Notes: generated from the sequence alone by a model not told the origin. Positions 36,420 through 47,390 are shown, numbered from the stretch's first letter. The stretch is DNA of 64,000 nucleotides from Mustela lutreola (GCF_030435805.1 NC_081293.1:114306546-114370545), one strand, 5' to 3'. Made by a program: numbers and translations.

Positions 36420-37335
36420 TGAATACTTAAACTTTTAAGACTGACCATACCAAGTGTTACTCAGTGTTACTGAGAATGCAGAGCATTGAAGTTCTCATAC
36501 TCCTGCTGGAGAGACTGTAAAGGGCTACAGCTACTGCAGAAAACAATTCTGTAGTTACTTGAAAGTTAAACAGAACCTACCCCATGACTCATCCATCCTA
36601 CTTTTAATGTATTTACCAAAGAGAAATGAAAGCAAAGCCCATGTAGATACAAAGTCTTTTGCACAAATGTTCAGAGCGGCTTTATTTGTAATAGCTGAGA
36701 AATGGAAACAACCCAAGTATCCATCTACAAATGAATGGTTATGCAAATTGGGATACATCCCTGCAATGCAATTCCGCTCGGCAACAAAAAAGGAATGAAC
36801 TATTGATACATGCAACAGTATTATGAGTCTCAAAATAATTATGCTGAGGGAATAAAACCAGTCCTAAAATGATTCCATTTTTTAAAAAGATTTATCTATT
36901 AATTTGAGAAAGAGCGAGAAAACAGGGTGGGGAGGTGGAGGAAGAGAGTCTCAGCAGATTCTGCACTGAGTGCAGAACCTGATGTGGTGCTCAAGTTCAC
37001 GAGCCTGAGATTACAACCTGAACTAAAATCAAGAGTCAGGTGCTTAACTCACCAAGCCACCCAGGAGCCCCTGTATGTTTACATTTTTAAGAAGTTTTAG
37101 AAAATGCAAACTAATCTATGGGAAGTAGGTCCATGGTTGCTTGGGGATGGGAGTGTGTGGGGACATTGGAAGGAGCAGGATTACCAAGGGGGCATGAGGA
37201 AACTCAGGGTGATGGCTTTGTTCATCATCTTGATTGTGGTGATAATTTCTCAGGTGAATAACATGTCAAAAATTATCTAATAGTACACTTGAACATGTAC
37301 TTGTATGTCCATATTACCTTAATAAAGCTGCTCAA
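36420..37335 (+). mobile_element. old L1 3' part (ORF2 end and 3' UTR), split by a SINE
   Basis: ORF2-type text runs to 36,870 (GAAATGGAAACAACCCAAGT). The 3' UTR resumes at 37,075 and ends CATATTACCTTAATAAAGCT. Resembles L1ME-type elements. Confidence 0.85.
36872..37071 (-). mobile_element. CAN-SINE inside L1
   Basis: Reverse element ending AAGCCACCCAGGAGCCCC between L1 ORF2 and 3' UTR. Confidence 0.88.
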
Positions 37336-37353
37336 AAAGAAATGGTATTTTAT

Positions 37354-37562
37354 TTTATTTTTTTTTAAAGATTTTATTTATTTATTTGTTAGAGGGAGAG
37401 AGAGAGTGTGAGCACAGGCAGACAGAGTGGGAGGCAGAGGCAGAGGGAGAAGCAGGCTCCCCGCCGAGCAAGGAGCCAGATGTGGGACTCGATCCCAGGA
37501 TGCTGAGACCATGACCTGAGCCGAAGGCAGCTGCTCAACCAACTGAGCCACCCAGGCGTCCC
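37354..37562 (-). mobile_element. CAN-SINE at reused target site (left)
   Basis: The target AGAAATGGTATTTTA occurs at 37,339, 37,563 and 37,785. This element lies between the first two copies. Confidence 0.94.
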
Positions 37563-37577
37563 AGAAATGGTATTTTA

Positions 37578-37784
37578 TTTTATTTTTTATTTTTTAAAAA
37601 TATTTTATTTATTTACTTGACAGAGAGAAATCACAAGTAGACCGAGAGGCAGGCAGAGAGAGAGAGAGGGAAGCAGGCTCCCCGCCGAGCAGAGAGCCCG
37701 ACGCGGGACCGGATCTCAGGACCCCGAGACCATGACCCGAGCTGAAGGCAGCGGCCCAACCCACTGAGCCACCCAGACGCCCCC
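37578..37784 (-). mobile_element. CAN-SINE at reused target site (right)
   Basis: Lies between the second and third copies of AGAAATGGTATTTTA. Its body (ATCACAAGTAGACCGAGAGG) is a different subfamily from its neighbour, so the two are separate insertions. Confidence 0.94.
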
Positions 37785-37872
37785 AGAAATGGTATTTTAA
37801 AAAAAGAAAAAATATATACACAACAGATCTTGTTTCGATCCGGTTTCAAATCATTTGTAAAAAGATATTGAA

Positions 37873-38034
37873 AGGGGCACCTCGGTGGTTCAGTCAGTTA
37901 AGTGTCCAGCTCTTGATTTCGGCTTAGGTCGTGATCTCAGGGTCGTGGGATTGAGCCTGGCATAAGGCTCCTTGCTGGTGTGGGGCCTGCTTGCGATTTT
38001 CTCTCTCTCCTTCTGCCCCTCCCCTGCCTTAAAA
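37873..38034 (+). mobile_element. CAN-SINE, older
   Basis: GGGGCACCTCGGTGGTTCAG head; the tail is replaced by CTGCCTTAAAAGG. Confidence 0.83.
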
Positions 38035-38039
38035 GGAGG

Positions 38040-38260
38040 CACTGGAGAACATTTGAATACTGACCGGATATTAGATTATGTTAAGGAAGTGTTACTATTT
38101 TTTCAGTGTGATAATGGGTTTGTTATGTTAAAAAGTGACTTATCTCTTATAGATACATACTGAAGTATTTATGGATGAAATTATGTGATGTCTGGGATTT
38201 ACTGAGTTGGAGGAAATGACGCGTATGTATGAAACAAGGTTAGCCAAATATTACTAATAC
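38040..38260 (+). mobile_element. old L1 3' UTR remnant
   Basis: TTTTTTCAGTGTGATAATGG and ATACATACTGAAGTATTTATG match the well-known ancient L1 3' UTR phrase. Confidence 0.7.
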
Positions 38261-38344
38261 TGACTTTATTCACTCTGCTTAGGATTCTCTCTCTCCCTCT
38301 CTCTGTCCCTCACCTCCCACCTGAGTGCACAATTTCTGTCAAAA

Positions 38345-38500
38345 AAAAATGTATATATATATATTGCATTAAAATATATGTATATATATTACATTTATAT
38401 ATGCACATATATATTGCATTTAAATGCACAATTTATGTAAAAAATATGTATATATAAATTGCATTTATATGTGTATATATTGCATTTACATAGAGGTTTG
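38345..38500 (+). repeat. degenerate AT-rich tandem repeat
   Basis: Recurring ATATATTGCATTTA(A/T)ATG units with TATATATA spacers, three or more imperfect copies. Confidence 0.75.
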
Positions 38501-38564
38501 TTATACCATTCTTTCTACTCCTGTGTATTTTGAGATTTCCCATAATACATTTTTGTTGTTTCTC

Positions 38565-38751
38565 TCTCTCTTTTTTAAGATTTTATTTATTTATTTGACA
38601 GAGAGCATAAGCGGGGGAGCAGCGGCAGAAGGAAGAGGAAGAGCCCCGCATCGGGCTCCCTACTTAGTAGATGCGGGGCTCAATCCCAGGACCCTGGGAT
38701 CATGACCTGATCCAAAGGCAAACGCTAAACTGACTGAGCCCCCCCCGGCAC
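38565..38751 (-). mobile_element. CAN-SINE, diverged
   Basis: TTTTTTAAGATTTTATTTAT tail; diverged head GAGCCCCCCCCGGCACCCC. Confidence 0.86.
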
Positions 38752-38790
38752 CCCACTCTTGTTTGGTTTCTTAAGAAATGATTATTTTAG

Positions 38791-38990
38791 GGGCGCCTGG
38801 GTGGCTCAGTGGGTTAAGCCGCTGCCTTCGGCTCAGGTCATGGTCTCAGGGTCCTGGGATCGAGTCCCGCATCAGGCTTTCTGCTCGGCAGGGAGCCTGC
38901 TTCCTTCTCTCTCTCTCTGCCTGCCTCTCAATGTACTTGTAATTTCTCTCTGTCAAATAAATAAATAAAATCTTTAAAAAAAAAAAAAAA
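38791..38990 (+). mobile_element. CAN-SINE, young, perfect TSD
   Basis: Flanked by AGAAATGATTATTTTAG at 38,774-38,790 and 38,991-39,007. Confidence 0.95.
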
Positions 38991-39264
38991 AGAAATGATT
39001 ATTTTAGTCCTGCTGCAAAAGAGGGGAGTGGACTAAGTGGCTTCTAATCTTCTCATCTGAGAAAACATACCTTTTCTATTAAGTGATGATATAAACTATC
39101 TGCTTCTCACTAGAGGCAAAATATTAAAGTCTAAAAGACACATGGGGTTTTTGACCAATTAATCATAAATCTCTATGCTGATATACTGTTGGAATCCCTG
39201 CTTAAAAAATAAAAAGTGAGCCAGTGGCATAGAATAAAAATGCTATTTAAAAATGTCTTGCTTG

Positions 39265-39462
39265 GTGTGCCTTGGTGGCTCAGTGGGTTAAAGCCTCTGC
39301 CTTCGGCTCAGGTCATGATCCCAGGGTCGTGGGATTGAGCCCCACATCAGGCTCTCTGCTCAGCAGGGAGCCTGCTTCCCCCCCTTCTCTCTGCCTGCCT
39401 CTCTGCCTACTTGTGATCTCTCTCTGTTAAATAAATAAATATAAATAAATAAAATAAAATAA
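39265..39462 (+). mobile_element. CAN-SINE
   Basis: Head GGTGTGCCTTGGTGGCTCAG; tail of AAATA repeats abutting the next SINE's TSD. Confidence 0.87.
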
Positions 39463-39477
39463 AATTTCTTTCTTCTC

Positions 39478-39671
39478 GGGACCCCTGGGTGGCTCAGTTG
39501 GTTAAGCAACTGCCTTTGGCTCAGGTCATGTACCTGCAGTTTGGGGATCGAGTCCCTCATGGAACTCCCTGCTCAGCAGGGAGTCTGTTTCTCCCTTTGA
39601 TCCTCCCCCCTCTCACACTCTCTCTCCTTCACTCTCTCTCTCAAATAAATAAATAAAATCTTAAAAAAAAA
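39478..39671 (+). mobile_element. CAN-SINE, perfect TSD
   Basis: Flanked by AATTTCTTTCTTCTC on both sides. Confidence 0.94.
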
Positions 39672-39929
39672 AATTTCTTTCTTCTCAACTCACCCCAAAA
39701 TCTCATGGAAATAACCTGTCACTGGAGAGAGAACATATTTCTTATCATTACTCTGAAACTCAAGTAAAGCAAATTACATTTTTATTCTGGCTAAAGGAAA
39801 GAAAAGGTGATCTGATCTTTTCTGACTTTTCTAAGTAAAAAAAATTGAGCCAACTGGAAATTCTCTCTAGGGAGCAAGCACTGGAAAAGTAATTATATCC
39901 AAGTATTATTTCAAAAAATTAAAAATGTG

Positions 39930-40225
39930 GCTCTTGCACATAAACACAGAGAACAAACCGGTGGTTGCCAGAGGGACGACTCAGTGAGGGGTTGGGCAAA
40001 ATGGGCAAAGGGGAGTGAGAGGTACAGGCCTCCAGTTATGGCAAGAATAAATTACGCGGATGAAAGGTACAGCCTGAGGAATATAGTGAGTGGGACTCTA
40101 CTAGGGTTGTGTGTTGACAGATGTAGCTACAGCATAGTGTAAGGTATAGACTTGTCCCATCACTATGTGGTACACCTGAAACTAACCTAACATTGTGTGT
40201 CAACTATACTTAAACAGTGTATATA
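39930..40225 (+). mobile_element. old L1 3' fragment
   Basis: CAAACCGGTGGTTGCCAGAG then CTGAAACTAACCTAACATTG, the same 3' UTR family as 14.5 kb. Confidence 0.82.
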
Positions 40226-40280
40226 TTTATTTATGACATATTTATGACTCCTACAAATAGAGAAGGAATGCAGGGAAAAT

Positions 40281-40488
40281 GGGTGCCTGGGTGGCTCCTG
40301 GTGTTAAACTTCTGCCTTTGGCTCAGGCCGTGATCTCAGGGTCCTGGGATCAAGCCTGTGTCGAGCTCCCTGCTCAGTGGGAAGGCTGCTTCTCCGTCTT
40401 CCACTCCCCCTGCTTGTGTTTCCTCTCTCTCTCTCACTCTCTGCCTCTCAAATAAATAAATAAAACCTTTTTTAAAAAATTAATGTGT
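40281..40488 (+). mobile_element. CAN-SINE
   Basis: Head GGGTGCCTGGGTGGCTCCTG; tail AAATAAATAAATAAAACC. Confidence 0.87.
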
Positions 40489-40669
40489 CCGAACACAAGG
40501 AAAAGGTTTTCGTCCCCTAATCAGTGAGGGAACAAACAGAACAGTAAGGCTAGTTCGAAGGGTATTTGAGGAATTGTATATTGAATAGGCCTTTTGATAA
40601 GAAAATTTAAATTAAGTAAGACTGTTCACCAAAAAGAAAAAATAAAAGAAGTAAGATTGTTCACCTCTT

Positions 40670-40875
40670 GGGGGGCGCCTGGGTGGCTCAGTGGGTAAAG
40701 CCTCTAGAGGCCTTCAGCTCGAGTCATGATCCCAGAGTCCTGGGATCAAGCCCCACATCGGGCTCTCTGCTCAGCGGGGAGCCTGCTTCCTCTTCTCTCT
40801 CTGCCTGCCTCTCTGCCTATTTGTGATCTCTCTCCCTCTGTCAAATAAATAATAAAATCTTAAAAAAAAAAAATG
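40670..40875 (+). mobile_element. CAN-SINE, outer of a tandem pair
   Basis: Left flank AAGATTGTTCACCTCT; the matching right flank appears only after the next SINE, at 41,099, so the second SINE entered this one's A tail. Confidence 0.9.
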
Positions 40876-41097
40876 GGGACGCCTGGGTGGCTCAGTTGGT
40901 TAAGCAGCTGCCTTCGGCTCAGGTCATGATCCCAGCGTCCTGGGATCGAGTCCCACATCGGGCTCCTTGCTCGGCAGGGAGCCTGCTTCTCCCTCCACCT
41001 CTGCCTGCCATTCTATCTGCCTGTGCTCCCTCTCTCTCCCTCTCTCTCTCTGATAAATAAATAAAATCTTTAAAAAAAAAATCTTAAAAAAAAAAAA
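40876..41097 (+). mobile_element. CAN-SINE in the tail of the preceding SINE
   Basis: Head GGGGACGCCTGGGTGGCTCA; flanked by AATCTTAAAAAAAAAA on both sides. Confidence 0.9.
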
Positions 41098-41520
41098 AAG
41101 ATTGTTCACCTCTCACCTGAATGAATTGCCAGAGGATTATGCTCTGTGAAAAAAGGAAAAATCCCAAAAAGGTTATATAGTTATATATATAAGGTTACAG
41201 ATATGATTCTTCTCTATAATTTTGAAATGGCAAAACAGAAATGGAGAACAGAATAGTCTTTGCTGGGGATTAAGAAGGAGGTGGGGGTCTTGAGAGAAGT
41301 GGGTGTGGCTACAAAATGGCTGCCTGAGGGATTTTTGAGGGGATGGAAATGCTGTGACTTGACTCTATCAGGCAATATCCTGGCTGTGATACTGTACTGT
41401 AGTCCTACAAGGTGTTACCACTGCAGAAACTGGGTAGAGATCACACATCATCTCTCTGCAGTACTTCTTACAACTGAATGTAAATCTACATACAATAATC
41501 TCAAATTTTGCAATTTAATT
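41098..41520. other. unassigned sequence, partly old L1-like
   Basis: GTTACAGATATGATTCTTCT to CTGCAGTACTTCTTACAACTG hints at an old L1 3' end, not assigned confidently. Confidence 0.35.
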
Positions 41521-41702
41521 TTTTTAAAAGTTTTATTTATTTGAGAAAGAGAGCATGCAAGAGGGAGAAAAAAAATCTCTAGCAGACTCCCTACTGAATG
41601 GGAACCCCAAAGACATGGGGCTTGATCCCACGTCCCTGAGATCATGACCTGAGTTGAAATCAGGAGTCAGATGCTCAACCAACTGAGCCACCCAGGCGCC
41701 CC
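41521..41702 (-). mobile_element. CAN-SINE with TSD
   Basis: Flanked by AATTTTTTTAAAA-like repeats; ends GAGCCACCCAGGCGCCCC. Confidence 0.88.
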
Positions 41703-42223
41703 TAAAGTTCAATTTTTTAAAAAGGGATCGCTCTATTAGATACAAAACTGGTTAATATCCTGTGACAATAAAACCATAAACCTTTTTTGCCCCATACCTT
41801 TCGAGTTATATTTCTACCAGACATTAAATTTTACCTTTACTAGAGAAAAATCTACAAATTAACATGCAAATTCATAGAATCTTATGCTTTTAATCAATAG
41901 TGAAAAGTGAAACGAACAAAAATCGTGAATAGTGAAACAAAGGGACTTCTAGAATCAGCAAACTGTCAGCAGGCCAGATTTGGGTGTAGCCCCTGAGTTA
42001 AGAGTGGCTTTTACATTTTTCAAGGATTGTGAAAAAACAAAACCCTGAATATTGACTTACCTGACTCATTTTTCAGAAAAAGTTTGCTGACCGCTGGGTT
42101 CTAGAGAATTAAGTCATACTTTGGTGGTCACGTTAAACAATGCTTTAATGGGATCCTCAAAAGATATGCTACCATCTCTTCGCCTTGTTTGTGTTTGGAT
42201 AGTATTTTTAAACAATCAGAGCT
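41703..42223. other. unassigned intergenic sequence
   Basis: No gene or confident repeat. AAAGTTTGCTGACCGCTGGG near 42,080 resembles an ancient repeat end. Confidence 0.35.
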
Positions 42224-42412
42224 AGGGGTGTGTGGGTGGCTCAATTGGTTAAGCCTCTGCCTTTGGCTCAGGTCATGATCCCAGGGTTCTGGGATTGAGC
42301 TCCACATCGGGCTCCCTGCTTAGCTGGTAACCTGCTTCTCCTTCTCTGCTCCTGCTGTCTCTCAAATAAATAAATAATAAAATCCCAGATAAATAAATAA
42401 AATCTTTAAATA
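42224..42412 (+). mobile_element. CAN-SINE
   Basis: Head GGGGTGTGTGGGTGGCTCAA with an AAATAAATAAATAATAAA tail. Confidence 0.87.
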
Positions 42413-42634
42413 AACAGTGAACCAGTTCGTGTGCCTTCCTCCCTAACCACTGAATCATCAGAACACTCTCATTCCATGTTCTTTAAAGCAATTCCTCATG
42501 TATCCTCTCATCTTAATATTGGTCTTCAGGCAGCTTCTCAAGGCAGAACTCAGTGTAGAATATGGTCCTGTTATATCAAAGCTTGCCAAAAATTAAAGGG
42601 TGACCCATATTTCTCTCTCTCTCTTCCTTTTCCT

Positions 42635-43140
42635 TTTTAATTGAAGTACTGTTAACATTCAATATTATATTAGTTTCAGGTGTACAACATAGTGATTTGA
42701 CATTTATATACGTTATGAAATGCTCACTATGGTAAGTGTAGTCACCTTTGGTCACCAAACAATATTACAGTATTATGGACTATGTACCCTATGTTTTACT
42801 TCTTATCCCATGACTCACCTATTTTGTAACTGGGAGTTTGTACTTCCTAATCCCTTTTCTCGATTTTACCCATCCCTCTACCCACCTCTCCTCTGGTAAC
42901 CATCAGTTTGTTTTTCATATTTACGAATTTCTCTTTTATTTGCTTGCTTGTTCATTTGTTTTGTCTTATAGATTCCACACATAAGTGAAATTATAGGGTA
43001 TTTGTCTTTCTCTAACTTATTTTATGTAACCTAATACCTTCTACATCCATCCATGTTGTTGAGAATGATAAGATTTCATTCTTTTTTATGACCGAGTAGT
43101 AATATATTTATTATCATATATATTGTATGTGTGCCCACAT
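42635..43140 (-). mobile_element. old L1 3' end with ORF2 tail
   Basis: TTAGTTTCAGGTGTACAACA 3' UTR, then ATTCCACACATAAGTGAAAT and CATCCATGTTGTTGAGAATG of ORF2 in reverse. Confidence 0.86.
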
Positions 43141-43251
43141 TATAAATATATTAGATATATGTATACACACACACACACATATACCCTACATATTTTTTAA
43201 TTGAGTCTATATTTAAAAAAAAATTAAAGGATTTTTTAAGGATTTATTTAT

Positions 43252-43433
43252 TGGGGCACCTGGATGGCTCAGTGGGTTAAGCTCTGTCTTCAGCTCAGGT
43301 CATGATCTCAGGGTCCTGGAATCAAGCCCCACATCAGGCTCTCTGCTCAGCAGGGAGCCTGCTTCTCCCTCTCCCTCTGCCTCTCTGCCTACTTGTGATC
43401 TTTCCTTCTCTGTCAAATAAATAAATGTTTAAA
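43252..43433 (+). mobile_element. CAN-SINE
   Basis: Head GGGGCACCTGGATGGCTCAG; followed 10 bases later by an antisense SINE, giving an inverted pair. Confidence 0.88.
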
Positions 43434-43439
43434 AAAATA

Positions 43440-43647
43440 AATATTTTATTTATTTATTTGAGAGAGAGAGTGTGCGTGTGCCAATGCAATTGGGGGAGGG
43501 GCAGATGGAGAGAGAGAGAAAGAATCCTCAAGCAGACTCCCACTGAGTAGGGAGCCTGAAGTGAGGCTAGATCCCAGGACCTAAGATCATGGCCTGGGCC
43601 AAAATCAATAGTCAGATTGTCAACCAACTGAGCCACCCAGCCGCCCC
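43440..43647 (-). mobile_element. CAN-SINE
   Basis: AATATTTTATTTATTTATTT tail, ends GAGCCACCCAGCCGCCCC. Confidence 0.88.
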
Positions 43648-43649
43648 TA

Positions 43650-44400
43650 ATTCTATATTTTTTAAATAAACTTTTTATTTTGAGTTAATTGTGAATTTAC
43701 ATGTTGCTGTGAAATAATATAGGGAGATGCATATTCCCTTTACCTGTTGTGCCTATAGAACAATATCAGGATCTTGAAATGGAGAGAGTCAAGATGCAGA
43801 ACATTTCCATCACCACAGGATTCCCTGGTTTTCTTTCTTATCATAGTAAGCGTCCTCTTTAATTCCCATCACCTGTTTCACCCATTCCCCCCCATTCTTC
43901 TCCTCTTTGGTAACCATTAGTTTGTTCTCTGTAGTTAAGAGTCTGAACCTTGGGGGCACCTGGGTGGCTCAGTGGGTTAAGCCGCTGCCTTCAGCTCGGG
44001 TCGTGATCTCAGGGTCCTGGGATCGAGTCCCGTATTGGGCTCTCTGCTCAGCAAGGAGCCTGCTTCCCTCTGTCTCTGCCTGCCTCTCTGCCTACTTGTG
44101 ATCTCTGTCTGTCAAATGAATAAATAAAATCTTTAACCAAAAATAAATAAAAAGTCTGAACCTTGGTTCATTCCACTGCTTTTTTTTTCCTTTGCTTGTT
44201 TTGTTTCATAAATTCCACAAATGAGTGAAATCGTATGAATACCACATCTTCCTTATCTGTTCGTCTATCAGTGGACAGGTAGGTTGCTTCCATACCTTGG
44301 CTATTGTAAATAATGCTGCCGTTAAGATGCTCAAAATCACTAATCATCAGGAAAATGAAAATCGAAACTATTGTGGGGTGACCCACCTTGATGATGTAGT
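43650..44400 (-). mobile_element. old L1 fragment with inverted 5' end
   Basis: Reverse L1 3' UTR and ORF2 up to about 44,325 (GGCTATTGTAAATAATGCTG). After that, CATCAGGAAAATGAAAATCG reads on +. An inverted 5' segment is typical of twin-primed L1 insertions. A CAN-SINE lies inside. Confidence 0.7.
43953..44150 (+). mobile_element. CAN-SINE inside L1, perfect TSD
   Basis: Flanked by AGTCTGAACCTTGG on both sides; the inserted element splits the L1. Confidence 0.93.
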
Positions 44401-44957
44401 ATTTTTGTAGCCACAATTTTTCATAGTCATTATAATTTTTAAATATATCAACATTTATCCCAAGCTGTTAGCTAAATGCTTCTTGAGTTAAAGAAGAGCA
44501 GATGATTCTCAGATATTTGATGTAATATTATCATCATTAAAGTAATTAAACCCAGAGCCCATTAGACTGAGGTGGCTCTAACATCTTGATAGCAAATGGA
44601 AACCTAAGCCAGAGTTAAGTCCTGTAAATGCCTCAAGATTAAGAAATTGAAAACTAAGAACAACTAATCACAAATCCAAGTAGTTTTTCCCAAATAAAGC
44701 TACTCTAAGCTAAAGCCGATCAAATAATTTCCTTGCTTTGCTTTTGCATGCTCTATAAAAGCCTTTCCCCTTTCATGGGGCACCTCCCTTGGGTGGCTCA
44801 GTCAGTTGGGTGTCTGCTTTTGGCTCAGGTCATGATCATGGAGTCAAGGGATCTCTGCTCTCTGCTCAGTGGGAGTCTGCTTCTCCCTCTTCCTCTGCCC
44901 CTCCCCCTACTCATATTCTCTCTCTTTCACTCACTTGCTCATTATCACATAAATAAG

Positions 44958-45152
44958 TTCTTTTTTTTTTAAGATTTTATTTATTAATTTGACATAGAGA
45001 GAGAGCACAAGCAGGGGGAAAAGCAGAGAGAGAGGGAGAAGCAGGCTCCCTACAGAGCAAGGGAAGCCCAACACGGGACTTGATCCCAGGACTCTGGGAC
45101 CATGACTCGAGCTGAAGGCAGTGGCCCAACCCACTGAGCCACCCAGGCACCA
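44958..45152 (-). mobile_element. CAN-SINE, nested
   Basis: Antisense element in the tail of the outer SINE, bounded by ATAAATAA repeats. Confidence 0.88.
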
Positions 45153-45171
45153 CTCAAATAAATAAATCCTT

Positions 45172-45383
45172 TTTTTTTTTTTAAGATTTTATTTATTTAT
45201 TTGACAGACAGAGATCACAAGTAGGCAGAGAGGCAGACAGAGAGAAGGGTAGGGGGGAAGTAGGCTCCCCACTGAGCAGAGAGCCCCATGCATGTAGGAG
45301 ATGGGGAGCGTGGATCCCAGAACCCTGAGATCATGACCTGAAGGGAGGCAGAGGCTTAGGTCACTGAGCCACCCAGGTGCCCC
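45172..45383 (-). mobile_element. CAN-SINE, nested, perfect TSD
   Basis: Flanked by CAAATAAATAAATCCTT on both sides; second antisense insertion in the same tail. Confidence 0.92.
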
Positions 45384-45639
45384 TCAAATAAATAAATCCT
45401 TAAAAAAAAAAAAATAGAAAAGCTTTTCCCCTAGTAGAGTGCTCTTCTCCGTTCTTCGTTTGACACTGCCCAAATTGATATTGGCTCGTGTAAACTCTTC
45501 AAAATCTTCATGTACCTCAGTTCATCTTTTAACATAATTTATTGAAATATTCTCAATTTATAGGTTTTTTTCATGAATGTGAATAATAAGCTAAATCTCA
45601 TTCCTGGTTAAAATGTTTTATGCCTCTAAGAATTATATA

Positions 45640-45725
45640 TGTCTATATACATTATTTATTATATATGCCTATATATATGTATGCATTATATATTATAAAT
45701 ATATATATATATATATACCTATAAG
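45640..45725 (+). repeat. AT-rich simple repeat (TATA/ATGT)
   Basis: Alternating TATATGCCTATATATATGTA and (AT)n tract. Confidence 0.85.
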
Positions 45726-45739
45726 AATTATAAAAACTT

Positions 45740-45945
45740 TGGGGTACTTGAGTGGCTCAGCCAGTAAGTGTCTGCCTTGATCTCAGGCAAGTGTCTGTCA
45801 TGATCTCAGGGTCCTGGGATCGAACCCCCCATCGGGTTCCTTGCTCAGTGGGGAGCCTGCTTTCCTTCTCCCACTGCCTAGCTTGTGTACCTCTCCAGCT
45901 CTCTTGCTCTCTGTCAAATAAATAAGTAAAATCTCAAAAAACAAA
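45740..45945 (+). mobile_element. CAN-SINE
   Basis: GGGGTACTTGAGTGGCTCAG head; contains a short local duplication of CAAGTGTCTG. Confidence 0.86.
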
Positions 45946-46079
45946 CAAATATTGAAATCATCTAAGCACTTTGGCAGTTTTGAAATACACTAACCAAAGA
46001 AAAGAAAAGTAGTAAATAAAATTTCTTATCAGTTCCAGAGTGCTTCTACTCAAACTTATAGATAAGAAACACTGAATTA

Positions 46080-46282
46080 GGGGCACCTGGGTGGCTCAGT
46101 GGGTTAAAGCCTCTGTGTTCAGCTCAGATCATGGTCTCAGGGTCCTGGGATGGAGCCCCGCACTGGGCTCTCTGCTCGGCGGGGAGCCTGCTTCCCTTCC
46201 TCTCTGCCTGTCTCTCTTTCTACTTGTGATCTCTGTCTGCCAAATAAATAAATAAGATCTTTTAAAAAAATTTAAAAAAAAA
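46080..46282 (+). mobile_element. CAN-SINE, perfect TSD
   Basis: Flanked by AAGAAACACTGAATTA at 46,064-46,079 and 46,283-46,298. Confidence 0.95.
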
Positions 46283-46575
46283 AAGAAACACTGAATTAAG
46301 TCAGCACACAGACAAAAAATTAAGTCAACACATATTCAGCATATGGACACTCCCTATAAGGCAGAAATTTAAATCTTTTATGACATACATCCTTTAGAAG
46401 ACCTTCCCCATCTCCTACACTAGTTAAGAAACAAATATTTACTGAAGCCTCAGAGCTGCAGAGTCAAACCAAACATTGAAATACATAATAAAGAATAGAT
46501 TTAAGAAAGAATAGATTTTTGCTTTGATTGTCAAAGAGCAGACAAATAGAAGTAGGATAAAGACAGAAAATATCT

Positions 46576-46748
46576 AGGGACGTCTGGGAGGCTCAGTCAG
46601 TTAAGTATCTGCCTTCGACTCAGGTCATGATCCCGGGGTCCTGCTCGGTGGGGAGCCTGCGGCTCCCTCTCCCTTTGCCCCTCTCCCTCTACACCTCTCC
46701 CTCTCTCATGTGTGATCACTCTCTCAAATAAATAAAATCTTTAAAAAA
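46576..46748 (+). mobile_element. CAN-SINE, internal deletion
   Basis: GGGACGTCTGGGAGGCTCAG head; the middle is shortened (GGGGTCCTGCTCGG). Confidence 0.86.
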
Positions 46749-46969
46749 TATTGAATTAGTAAATAGATAATAATAGGATAAAGAAAATAGATCATTAATA
46801 ATAACTGCTCAGAATGTGACCCAGAATTAGGAGTTGTGCTGGAAGATTGTTGAAAGACAAAACTGAACAACAGCGCCTGGAATTCGTCTTTCCCAGCCTG
46901 CCCTCTGACCTCTTTCTCCAAGACCCAAAAGGCCTCTCCAGACGTGGGGCCCTTTATTACTTCCCCACT

Positions 46970-47390
46970 GTGGCTGTAACAAACTGGCTTACACCAACAG
47001 AAATTCTGGGGCGTCTGGCTGGCTCAGTCGGAAGAGCATGCCACTCTTGACCTCAGGGTTGTGAGTTCGAGTCCCATATTGGGCAATGCTTACTTTAAAA
47101 CAAAGAAATGAACAGAAATGTATTCCCTCACGAGTCGGGAGGCTAGAAGTCAGAAATCCAGGCATTGGTAGGGCCATTCTCCCTGTGCAGGTGTTAGGGA
47201 AGAATCCTTCCTTGTTTCCTCCTAGCTTCTGGTGGCTGCCCACACCCTTGGCAGTCCTTGCCTTGTAGACACACTACTTCAACACCTGCCTCCAAGGTCA
47301 TGTGGCCTTCTCCCCACTGTTTCTCTGCCTTCTGTATCTTTCTATCCAGAGATTTCTCTTCTTATAAGGACACTTATATGTTATTTAAAT
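46970..47390 (-). mobile_element. old LTR-like mammalian repeat, split by a SINE
   Basis: CTGTAACAAACTGGCTTACA then, after the SINE, TTCCCTCACGAGTCGGGAGG and AGCTTCTGGTGGCTGCC: the reverse of a widespread old LTR-type repeat. Broken and ancient; exact family unsure. Confidence 0.5.
47008..47110 (+). mobile_element. tRNA-only CAN-SINE with well-kept tRNA fold
   Basis: GGCTGGCTCAGTCGGAAGAG A-box region and GGTTGTGAGTTCGAGTCCC B-box region closely resemble tRNA-Lys. Flanked by AACAGAAAT on both sides. It ends in a short A-rich tail, so it is a SINE rather than a tRNA gene. Confidence 0.88.

Larger units (their letters stand above)
44775..45415 (+). mobile_element. CAN-SINE, outer of a three-element nest
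   Basis: The head with CTCCCTTGGGTGGCTCAGTC begins at 44,775. The A tail is at 45,384-45,415. Outer TSD AAAAGCCTTTCCCCT / AAAAGCTTTTCCCCT. Confidence 0.88.
44540..45530 (+). mobile_element. LTR-like fossil, split by three SINEs
   Basis: Non-SINE sequence on both sides of the SINE cluster reads as one element: a TATA-type box GCTCTATAAAAGCC at 44,750 and the continuing CTAGTAGAGTGCTCTTCTCC at 45,430. This suggests a broken solo LTR. Family not identified; old. Confidence 0.4.

Noticed and set aside
47008-47110. tRNA-Lys-like sequence with good A and B boxes
   Set aside because: It has a SINE tail and TSDs and shares its body with other CAN-SINEs, so it is not a tRNA gene.
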